Positions 37,260 through 44,879 of a DNA stretch of 64,000 nt are shown here, one piece after another. Position numbers and translations under genes: made by a program. Below the pieces are notes generated by a model. That model saw only the letters and a list, made by a program, of their open reading frames with translations. It was not told the DNA's origin and ran no database searches. The first letter of the stretch is position 1. Every line of letters begins with the position of its first letter. Source of the DNA: Gammaproteobacteria bacterium (lineage in GTDB: Bacteria; Pseudomonadota; Gammaproteobacteria; Natronospirales; REEB76); NCBI GenBank assembly GCA_036383255.1, contig DASVOS010000013.1, positions 62,001-126,000 of the forward strand, in the 5' to 3' direction.

Positions 37260-38327
37260 TTACGGGGTGGTTGCCGCCGTGCCGAGGTTCAGGGCCTGCA
37301 CCAGGGCATGGGTGAAGCGGGCCCGCGCGCGCATGTCCAGGTGCGAGCCATCCGGGCAATAGAAGCCCCTGAGTGCGGGCGCGTCCTCGAAGTTCAGGGC
37401 GGGGGCCGCCACGGCGGCCGTGAAGCGGTCCCAGAACAGGGCCCGCGGGAAGCGCTTGTCGTCGATGAGCCGGATGTAGCCGCTGGTGGGATAGGTGGCG
37501 TAGATCACCTTTCCACCGTGGGACTGGATGGCGCGGGTCATCTCCGCCATGGCCGGCAGGGACTCCAGGAACAGCCGGTCGTCGAAAGGCGGCAGCGCGG
37601 CGATGCGGGCGGCGAAGTCCCGCTCGATGTCCCGGTAGGAGCGTCCCTCCGTCGGTACCGCCTGCCCCAGGTTGCGCATGATGCGGCCATAGTAGAAGGC
37701 CGGCTGCGGCACCCGGCTGTAGTCCGCCAACACCTCCCGGTCCGGCAGCATCCGCAGGTACTGGGGCGTGGGGCCCTTGTGCAGGATGCGCAGGCGCAGG
37801 GCCGTGAGCGGCCGGGTGCCGTCGGCATAGCTGCGCAGGTGCCCGTGCAGGAAGTCCGCGAGCCAGGCCTCGCTGCGCTCGAAGTCCGGCAGTCCGAGTC
37901 CCTGCTCGTAGGCGCGTTGGTAGTCATAGGCGGCGTCCCGCTTCGCGGGCACCGTCAGCACGTTCTGGGCGAAGTCCACCAGTACCGTGCCCGTGATGCG
38001 CGGATCACCCGCCAGGCCCTGGAGCACCGGCACGAAGGAGCTGCCGTCCACCGCGAGCTGCACGGGCTCGAGTCCCGTCTCGCGTCGCAGCGTGTCCAGG
38101 TCCGTGTCCAGCAGCACGCGGGAGCTGCCCACCAGGATCAGCGCACGGCTGCCCAGGTGGGCCGCGCGCTCGCGTTCGCGCATCCACAGGCCCGCCGAAT
38201 CGATGACGCTGGGCTTGAAGCCGCGCGCCCCCAGGCGCAGTTCCATCACGCCCATGAAGGCGGCCAAGATCGCGAGTCCACCGCCCAGAACTATGCCCCA
38301 GTGCAACCGGGGCAGGCGTTGTTGCAT
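37260..38327 (-). CDS. SGNH-type acyltransferase partner of the MBOAT protein
   Basis: 355 residues with one N-terminal membrane anchor (about 11-30) and a periplasmic SGNH/AlgX-like domain: block I GSSR at 67-70 and a C-terminal DGSHLD at 326-331 supplying Asp/His. Such proteins pair with AlgI-type MBOAT proteins to acetylate exopolysaccharides or other envelope polymers. Its partner is the MBOAT gene at 43451, now separated by an Rhs cassette. The ATG at 38327 is preferred; an upstream in-frame TTG at 38360 would add residues from the inserted AT-rich DNA. Confidence 0.75.
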   Translation of the reverse strand: MQQRLPRLHWGIVLGGGLAILAAFMGVMELRLGARGFKPSVIDSAGLWMRERERAAHLGSRALILVGSSRVLLDTDLDTLRRETGLEPVQLAVDGSSFVPVLQGLAGDPRITGTVLVDFAQNVLTVPAKRDAAYDYQRAYEQGLGLPDFERSEAWLADFLHGHLRSYADGTRPLTALRLRILHKGPTPQYLRMLPDREVLADYSRVPQPAFYYGRIMRNLGQAVPTEGRSYRDIERDFAARIAALPPFDDRLFLESLPAMAEMTRAIQSHGGKVIYATYPTSGYIRLIDDKRFPRALFWDRFTAAVAAPALNFEDAPALRGFYCPDGSHLDMRARARFTHALVQALNLGTAATTP

Positions 38328-38343
38328 AAAGTTATTGGAAGAA

Positions 38344-38808
38344 TTACTTATGGAATTCAAAGTCGCAATACATCTGCGCGACTAGCGCGGTTCGATTACT
38401 AATATGGTCCCATGCTCGTATGTACGCCAAATCTATATGGCCGTATGGGTTCCAGTCAAAGAAATCGACGAAGTAATACCGCACTATTTCTGACGTCTTC
38501 AATACCACGGGCATTTCCCAGGTCATATTCTGATTCGCATCGCGATTCCCGAATTGAATAGGAATTTCTGTTAGATGTTGTCTAGGTCGGACGACAATCC
38601 TTGATGATGGTTTGCTGTGGTAATTGTTTGCTTCTGCAGAAGCCCCACGTCTATCTAGTATCAGCGTTCGAAATAATTCCCGCTCGATAGACTGGAATGC
38701 AATCAACTTCTCTGGCGATCTCGGTTCTTCCAAGTCCAGAAAATAGACATTCCAGATATGGCGCAATGCTTCTTTAAATCGAAGCATATCTTTCGTTATG
38801 TTATCCAT
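38344..38808 (-). CDS. Candidate immunity protein for the Rhs toxin
   Basis: 154 residues with no recognisable domain, rich in aromatic and charged residues (YYFVDFFDWNPYGHIDLAYIRAWDH) and no signal peptide. It starts 8 bases after the rhs stop, with AAGG before the ATG, and has the same AT-rich composition, unlike the flanking genes. Small orphan genes directly after an rhs gene usually encode the cognate immunity protein. That position is the only support, so the function is inference. Confidence 0.6.
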   Translation of the reverse strand: MDNITKDMLRFKEALRHIWNVYFLDLEEPRSPEKLIAFQSIERELFRTLILDRRGASAEANNYHSKPSSRIVVRPRQHLTEIPIQFGNRDANQNMTWEMPVVLKTSEIVRYYFVDFFDWNPYGHIDLAYIRAWDHISNRTALVAQMYCDFEFHK

Positions 38809-38816
38809 AGACTACC

Positions 38817-41800
38817 TTAGTGTCCCTTAAGTCCTTGACTTGGCCGGTCGGCATAACACATGCATGTGGCGGGATCTTGATTATATTTTATTTCATGCCA
38901 AAACCCGTTCGGATGGCCGTGGCCCGGGCCTGGCACATACCACTTTATTCCTGGTGGGCACGGCTTGCAGTTTCCTTTACAGTCGCGACCTGGATTGACA
39001 TCAGGAAGTACAGGCTCAGAATGCATCGCGTTATATAGTTCCCAGGCAGCCCACGCTGCTGAACCCACATATACAGCTGCTGCGACGGCATCTGCAATTG
39101 GATTCTCAGGTCCACCAAGCACGATGTCAGTTGCGACGGCTGCGCTGAATGGCGATTTACCAGATGGATCTGCGTTCGCTACGGGATTCTCGTATGCATA
39201 CCCATACGTATTTATTCCGCCACCAAGGCCAATAGGGTCGCTCTCGCTATATCTACCAGTGCCTGGGTCATAGTCTCGATAATAGTTATAGTTACGCCCC
39301 GTTTCTGCATCATAGTACTGGCCGGGGAATCGCAAGTTGTACGTCAAGCCGCCTGTGGGCATTCCGGCACCAAATGGATCACTATTCCAATTCCACATGA
39401 CGCTATGGCTTGCATTCGTCACGGCTCTAGGCGCATTAAGCTGATCTGTCTGTACATAGTAGAGGGCGACTGGATCAATGACGCCAATCGGTCTGCCATC
39501 AAGCCAGATATGTTCCTGGACTAAATTTCCGCCGCTATCGTACTCACCAAGCAGGTTCCCACTCTCGTCATAGACGAATAGTGATGCGCCGGCAGTCGTA
39601 GCTTTCCCTGTACGCTGCCCCAATCCATTGTAGGTGAACGTTGCCACAGTAGTGCTGGTAGCGATATCCGTCACTGTGTCCAGCCGCTCCGTGTCCGCAT
39701 AGGCATACTGATTGGTGCCGTCATCATCCAGTGCGCCGATGCTGTTGTAGCTATAGCTGGCTGTAGTAGCGCCACTGATGCTCTGGAGCTGGTTGCTGAG
39801 AGTATCGATGGTATAGGCGGCAGTACCTGCGCCATTGATGAGTGAAGTGCGGTTGCCATCGGCATCGTAGCTATAGGTCAGGCTGCCGTAACCGCCGGTG
39901 CCACTGACTGCCGAAGTCAGCTGGTTTAGGCTGTCGTAACCCAGTGTCTGACTGTTGGTGGTCGTGATGCTGTCGGTAATGCTAGTGATGTCATCGTTGG
40001 CGTTGTAGCCGAACGTCAGCCCCTGGATGCTAGGGATCGATATGCCGGTCATCCGGTAATCCAGATCATAGGTCCGGGTTTCCACAAGGCCATTGCCATA
40101 GGTCAGGCCAGAAACAGGGCCGAACGGCTTATAGGTGATGTAAGAGGCGACAGTATTGCTATTTCCCGTCACCGTAGTAATGCGCCCCGTGCTGTCTCGG
40201 GTATAGCTCACCACCATGCCGCTGGGGTAGGTGATGCTCGCCAAGCGGTTGGCAAGATCATAGCCATATCCCACCGTGAAGGTCTGTCCGCCTTCCACCA
40301 CCACCTTCTGGGTCAGGTTCGTCCAAGCGTCATAGGTGTATGTCGTGGTGCCGCTGGCATCGGCGATGCCTGTGAGGTGGCCCTTACCGTAGGTCCCCGA
40401 ATCATACGTGTAAGTAACGTTCTTGCTGGTATCGGGATAGCTGATGGATGTGAGCCTGTTCAAGGAGTCATAGGTGTAGGTCGCAGTGACGCTGGCGTTA
40501 TTGGTCTTGGTCAGGCGGTTGGCGGCTAGATCATGGGTATAAGTCGTCGTGCCCGTATCGGGGCTGTCCAGTTCCACCACATCCCCAAAGGCATCGTAGT
40601 CATAATGGGTATTGAGGCCGCGAGGGTCGGTGACATCCGTAGTGTGGTCCAAAGCATCCAGCGCATAGGTGGTTACCCCACTGGCAGGATCAGTGACCAT
40701 CGTCAGGCGATTTAAGGCATCGAATGTTTGGCCAGTCGGATTTGTCATCGGATCAGTGATGATGGTTGGATTTCCCAAACCATCATCCGTATAGGTCGTC
40801 GTCTGGCTCATGCCGCCGATGATTTGGTAGAGATAGCCCTTGTTGTCATGCACGCGGCCCAAGGTCTTGACGATATTGCTTGCCGGATCCTTGGTCTGTT
40901 CCGTAGTGCGATTACCCAAATTATCCAACGTATAAACAATCTGGTTGCTTAGATTGTCGGTTATGCTCGTGATCCTGTGGGCGTTGTCATAGCCGTATTG
41001 CAGATACGCCCCATCAGGCAGAGTGACCTTGGTCAGATTGCCGGCGAGATCATAGGTAAACTGTGTAGTCTCGGTGGTGTTCACCGTCTTAGTTAGCAAT
41101 CTCTGGCGAAGGTCGTATGTCAACGCCGTGGGTACGCCGTTGGGATCCACGATGGTCGTGGGATAACCGTTGCTGTCGTATGCGGTGATCTGGCCCACTT
41201 GGCTCAAGGCATTGGTGACGCTGCTAAGGTCCCCTGCCGGCGTATAAGCATAAGTGGTCACATCGCTTACATCGGTACGCGGACCATCTACCGTATAGAT
41301 CAGGTTCTGAGCATTGTAGGTATAGGTGGTAGTGCGCGCTTCGCTCGTGACCGTGTCGGTTACCGTCTTGGTGAGGACGTACCCAGCGGTGTTGTAAGTG
41401 TAGGCCGTGGTGCGACCCGGTTCGGTGATGAGCGTAGGCAACCTGAGAGCAGTGTCCCAGGTGGTGGTGATGGTACGTGCCTGAGCTGAGCCATAAGCTT
41501 CAGTACGAGAAGTCTCAAGACCTGTACTGTCATGCACATAGTTAGTAACGTTGCCGTTGTAATCCGTGATACTGCTGACGTAACCATTGGCGTCGTAGCT
41601 TACGCTCTGGCTCGTGTCACCGCACTCGGTACAAGGTGCCGAAGAACCCGTGATTAGGTTCACCATGTTCACAGTGGTGAACGTCAGGTGCCTGCTAAGC
41701 CCCGTGGGCTCGGTCACGTCAGCGCTGCCATCCACGTTGTAGACGATGCTGAAGCTGTCCACGCCGCCCGCATGTTCGGATGATGTGGCCTGGCCCTGGG

Positions 41801-43181
41801 CGTTGTAGCCCCAGGTGACGTAGCGGTTGTTGTTCTCGTCCGTGATGCCGGTCAGAGCCCGGGTGAAGGTGGTGTTCTCGTAGAGATACTTGACGATACT
41901 GTTGTCCGGGTACTTGATCTGGCTGATGCTGCCATTGGTGCCATAGCTGAAGGTATATGTCCCGTTTGCCGGGTTCTTCATGGTGAGGACGCGCTTCAAG
42001 CCGTCATAGGTGAAGGTCAGCGTCCGTCCTGCAGGGTCGGTAATGGTGGTCAGGCGATCGGCGCCGTCATAGGTATAGACTTGCTGCAAGCCTCCCGGCT
42101 TGCGCACGATGGCGAGCCGGCCCTTGACATCGTAGAACTCCGTATAACCGTCGTCCCGGCGGTATTCATATCCCGTCCAAACGCTCAGGGGCGATGGCAG
42201 GTGATCGATGAAATAGAGCTGTCCCTTAGTACCTGGTTCCGGAGTCGCAGCTGTGCCGTCAGGAGCTGCGGAAGAGCTATATCGGAACACCGATTGGCTG
42301 CCATCCGCATGCCAAAGCATCAACTCCACGTAAATCGGCGCACTGGCTTCGGGACAGCTATAGATCTTGAATGGGGACACGGTCGACTGGCACGTGGTCG
42401 TGCCATTCCAATAGGGGTTGACGTAGAGATGGCCCGCCACGTTGCTGGTCCAACCGTAACCCAAGTTCTCAATGGCGCCATGGATGGCCGTTGTGCCCGC
42501 ATTGGCGAGGGTACTGTTGTATGTCCGGGTGAACTCCAGCGGGAACGCTCCACCTCCCTTGAAGTCCGTCACGGTCTGCAACTTGTTCCCGATACCGGTA
42601 TTGATGGGATTACCCACGCACTGTGTACACTTGGGTGGCGTGCCTGCATTGCGCTGCGGCGGCGCTTCGCATTGGTTGGTGACTGGGTCTGTCTGCTGGC
42701 CAGCAGGGCAAGCTCCTGCCAGCACTACGCATGATTCGGGGATATGTATCCCAGCATCGGGATCTTCATAATTACCGCCCTTGGGGCACGATATGCTCAG
42801 AGAGTCGTTGTAATTGCTCCACGGGCCGCATATGCCAGTGGTGGGATTGATCGCGCAATAGTGAGCTGGGATATGCCAGGTCTGGTGGTTGTCCTGGACC
42901 CAGCCTCCCGCAATCTCATGCCGGTATGTCAAGCCATTCGCGCCTGGTGCGATCCATGGATAGCTGGCAATGCAAGCGGCCTGTGCAGCTCCGAGACTTG
43001 GGTACGTGCCGACGCAAATACCGCTAGTGACATCCGGTGGGGCAATCTTGAAAGTTGCCGGATAGGTAATGGTGGATGTTTCTGCCTGGGCCAAGCCCGA
43101 TGCAGCCATGCCGGCGATGAACACCAGCATCAGTGCCAATAGCTTCAAGACAGGGAATTTCCCCACGATAGAGGCGTGCAT
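38817..43181 (-). CDS. Secreted RHS/YD-repeat protein with variable C-terminal (toxin-like) domain
   Basis: 1,454 residues. A Sec signal peptide (1-33, ending LAQA) is followed by a Cys-containing N-terminal region. A DUF6531 start (GNPINTGIGNKLQ, about 190) leads into many YD repeats (for example YDGLKRVLT, YDLAGNLTK, YDSLNRLTS). The RHS core ends with FPGQYYDAETGRNYNYYRDY and DPIGL...DPSGK. The last 112 residues are variable: a hydrophobic stretch, then a Cys/Pro/His-rich tail (CKGNCKPCPPG, PGHGHPNGFWHEIKYNQ). No PAAR or VgrG is present. The ATG at 43181 has GGGGAG six bases upstream and places the signal peptide correctly. The A+T content is much higher than in neighbouring genes. Confidence 0.88.
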   Translation of the reverse strand: MHASIVGKFPVLKLLALMLVFIAGMAASGLAQAETSTITYPATFKIAPPDVTSGICVGTYPSLGAAQAACIASYPWIAPGANGLTYRHEIAGGWVQDNHQTWHIPAHYCAINPTTGICGPWSNYNDSLSISCPKGGNYEDPDAGIHIPESCVVLAGACPAGQQTDPVTNQCEAPPQRNAGTPPKCTQCVGNPINTGIGNKLQTVTDFKGGGAFPLEFTRTYNSTLANAGTTAIHGAIENLGYGWTSNVAGHLYVNPYWNGTTTCQSTVSPFKIYSCPEASAPIYVELMLWHADGSQSVFRYSSSAAPDGTAATPEPGTKGQLYFIDHLPSPLSVWTGYEYRRDDGYTEFYDVKGRLAIVRKPGGLQQVYTYDGADRLTTITDPAGRTLTFTYDGLKRVLTMKNPANGTYTFSYGTNGSISQIKYPDNSIVKYLYENTTFTRALTGITDENNNRYVTWGYNAQGQATSSEHAGGVDSFSIVYNVDGSADVTEPTGLSRHLTFTTVNMVNLITGSSAPCTECGDTSQSVSYDANGYVSSITDYNGNVTNYVHDSTGLETSRTEAYGSAQARTITTTWDTALRLPTLITEPGRTTAYTYNTAGYVLTKTVTDTVTSEARTTTYTYNAQNLIYTVDGPRTDVSDVTTYAYTPAGDLSSVTNALSQVGQITAYDSNGYPTTIVDPNGVPTALTYDLRQRLLTKTVNTTETTQFTYDLAGNLTKVTLPDGAYLQYGYDNAHRITSITDNLSNQIVYTLDNLGNRTTEQTKDPASNIVKTLGRVHDNKGYLYQIIGGMSQTTTYTDDGLGNPTIITDPMTNPTGQTFDALNRLTMVTDPASGVTTYALDALDHTTDVTDPRGLNTHYDYDAFGDVVELDSPDTGTTTYTHDLAANRLTKTNNASVTATYTYDSLNRLTSISYPDTSKNVTYTYDSGTYGKGHLTGIADASGTTTYTYDAWTNLTQKVVVEGGQTFTVGYGYDLANRLASITYPSGMVVSYTRDSTGRITTVTGNSNTVASYITYKPFGPVSGLTYGNGLVETRTYDLDYRMTGISIPSIQGLTFGYNANDDITSITDSITTTNSQTLGYDSLNQLTSAVSGTGGYGSLTYSYDADGNRTSLINGAGTAAYTIDTLSNQLQSISGATTASYSYNSIGALDDDGTNQYAYADTERLDTVTDIATSTTVATFTYNGLGQRTGKATTAGASLFVYDESGNLLGEYDSGGNLVQEHIWLDGRPIGVIDPVALYYVQTDQLNAPRAVTNASHSVMWNWNSDPFGAGMPTGGLTYNLRFPGQYYDAETGRNYNYYRDYDPGTGRYSESDPIGLGGGINTYGYAYENPVANADPSGKSPFSAAVATDIVLGGPENPIADAVAAAVYVGSAAWAAWELYNAMHSEPVLPDVNPGRDCKGNCKPCPPGIKWYVPGPGHGHPNGFWHEIKYNQDPATCMCYADRPSQGLKGH

Positions 43182-43318
43182 GCTCGACTCCCCGCCGAAG
43201 CTGCTCGAGGCAACAACGGCTTGATTTCCCGAGAACGGGATGATGTGATCCAGACAGGGAGACGAATGTCGTGACTGCACGTTCCCTGTGCAAGATTCCC
43301 CTTTCCTAGCGCGCGACT

Positions 43319-43348
43319 ATCTAAGCGCTTATTTCGCGATGGTGTCAA
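43319..43348 (-). promoter_or_regulatory. Sigma-70-like promoter of the rhs gene
   Basis: Minus strand: TTGACA (perfect -35), 18 bases, TTAGAT. Transcription would start near 43312, giving a leader of about 130 nt. It lies inside the AT-richer segment that carries the rhs gene. Confidence 0.55.
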
Positions 43349-43366
43349 TCAGGGAAATGTGACGTT

Positions 43367-43386
43367 CGTCGCATATTGGTGCGACG
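43367..43386. promoter_or_regulatory. Inverted repeat upstream of the rhs promoter
   Basis: Perfect 7-bp arms CGTCGCA / TGCGACG with a 6-base centre (TATTGG), 18 bases upstream of the rhs -35 box. The position suits an operator or activator site; no regulator can be named. Confidence 0.3.
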
Positions 43387-43450
43387 TAAGACTGTTGGAC
43401 TTGATGCAGTATTTAGCTAATGCAAACGATGTAAGCGACGTAAGTACCGG

Positions 43451-44860
43451 CTAGAACTGGAAATAGATGAACGCACGTTCGTCGCCGCCGGAGCAGAGGA
43501 AGATCGCCACCAGGCAGGCGCCCACGACGGCGGCCTGCAGCGTGGTGCTGAAGTCCGCGAAGCGCTCCTCCAGGCTGATGTCCCGGTTCTGGAACTGCCA
43601 TGCCAGCAATAGCGCCATGGCCGCGTAACAGATGAGCAGGCTGCCCGAGTCCACCCCGGGCGCGATGTCGGGACGCCACAATCCGGCGAACACCGTGCCC
43701 GCCGTGTGGGCATCCTTGGCGCGGAATGGTATCCAGGTGAGCGTCACCATGAGGAACGTGAACGCGGTGAACAGCCAGTCCTTGCCGCGCGGCAGCGGCG
43801 CGTCCCGTCCGGCTCCGCGCAGCGCCCGTTCCGCCGCGAGGTAGGCACCATGCAGGCCGCCCCACAGCACGAACATCCAGGAGGCGCCGTGCCAAAGGCC
43901 GCCGATCAGCATGGTCAGCATCAGGTTGAGGTAGGTGCGCCCCTCGCCGTGGCGATTGCCGCCCAGCGGCACGTAGAGGTAATCCCGCAGCCAGCTGGAG
44001 AGGGTGGTGTGCCAGCGCCGCCAGAAGTCCGAGAAGCCGCGCGCGGCGTAGGGATAGCGGAAGTTGTCCGGGAACTCGAAGCCGAAGCAGAGCGCGAGGC
44101 CGATGGCGCAGAGCGAGTAGCCGGCGAAGTCGCAGTAGATCTGGCCTGAGAAGCCCAGCACCGCGCCCCAGCTCTCCAGCGCGCCCATGCCCGGCGTGCC
44201 ATAGGCCGCGTCCACCACTGGCGCGAACACCGAGTCCGCCAGCACCGTCTTGGTGAAGAGGCCCAGCACCACCAGCGTGAGCCCCCAGCCGAGCTGGTCG
44301 CGGCTCACCGTGCGCGGCACCTTGATCTGCGGGAGCAGCTGCCGGGCGCGGACGATGGGCCCCGCCACCAGGTGCGGGAAGAAGCTCACGAACAGCGCGT
44401 AGTCGAGGAAACCGGCGTCGCCCTCCACCTCGCGGCGGTAGACATCTATCGTGTAAGACAAGGAAGCGAAGGTGTAGAACGAGATGCCGATGGGCAGCAC
44501 GATGTCCAGTGCCGGCGGCTGGTAGTCCACGCCCAGCGCGCCGAGCAGCAGGCGCGTGTTGTCCAGCAGGAAACTGCCGTACTTGAAGAAGCCCAGCAGC
44601 GAAAGGTTCGCCACGAGGCTCAGGGTGAGCAGCAGCCGGCGGCGGCGCGGGTCCTCACTCTTCCAGATGAGCCGCGCCAGCCACCAGTCCAGGGAGGTGG
44701 AGAACAGCAGGATCGCAACGTAGGGCGGGTTCCAGGCGGCGTAGAAGACGTAGCTCGCGGCCAGCAGGAGCAGCTTCTTGCCCCCCCAGCCGGGGATCAG
44801 CCGGTGCAGGCCGAATACCACGACGAAGAAGACCAGGAAGGTCAGGGAATTGAAAAGCAT
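43451..44860 (-). CDS. MBOAT-family membrane O-acyltransferase (AlgI-like)
   Basis: 469 residues with about 10-12 membrane segments. The AlgI signature is complete: LPIGISFYTFASLSYTIDVYRRE, FFPHLVAGPI, DFWRRWHTTLSSWLRDYLYVPLGG, and the catalytic His 324 in GGLWHGASW. The C-terminus FIYFQF is normal, so the gene is intact. It should carry acyl groups across the inner membrane to a polymer, handing over to the SGNH protein at 37260. The adjacent downstream DNA is the inserted rhs cassette. Confidence 0.92.
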   Translation of the reverse strand: MLFNSLTFLVFFVVVFGLHRLIPGWGGKKLLLLAASYVFYAAWNPPYVAILLFSTSLDWWLARLIWKSEDPRRRRLLLTLSLVANLSLLGFFKYGSFLLDNTRLLLGALGVDYQPPALDIVLPIGISFYTFASLSYTIDVYRREVEGDAGFLDYALFVSFFPHLVAGPIVRARQLLPQIKVPRTVSRDQLGWGLTLVVLGLFTKTVLADSVFAPVVDAAYGTPGMGALESWGAVLGFSGQIYCDFAGYSLCAIGLALCFGFEFPDNFRYPYAARGFSDFWRRWHTTLSSWLRDYLYVPLGGNRHGEGRTYLNLMLTMLIGGLWHGASWMFVLWGGLHGAYLAAERALRGAGRDAPLPRGKDWLFTAFTFLMVTLTWIPFRAKDAHTAGTVFAGLWRPDIAPGVDSGSLLICYAAMALLLAWQFQNRDISLEERFADFSTTLQAAVVGACLVAIFLCSGGDERAFIYFQF

Positions 44861-44879
44861 TCGGACCCCTCGTCGCGTG

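Noticed and set aside
38310-38327. GGCGTTGTTGC string at the SGNH gene start as another palindromic element
   Set aside because: The match is 11 bases, codes for MQQRLP on the other strand, and has no flanking arms.
38328-38360. TTG start adding 11 residues to the SGNH protein
   Set aside because: The added residues (Asn/Ser-rich) come from the AT-rich cassette and overlap the end of the immunity candidate. ATG at 38327 leads directly into the membrane anchor.
39200-42200. Tandem DNA repeats or CRISPR-like array within the rhs gene
   Set aside because: The periodicity is at protein level (YD repeats) with divergent DNA and no constant repeat-spacer pattern.
43181-43280. A longer Rhs N-terminus starting at 43280
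   Set aside because: It would place 33 non-hydrophobic residues before a clear signal peptide. The ATG at 43181 has a good GGGGAG site.
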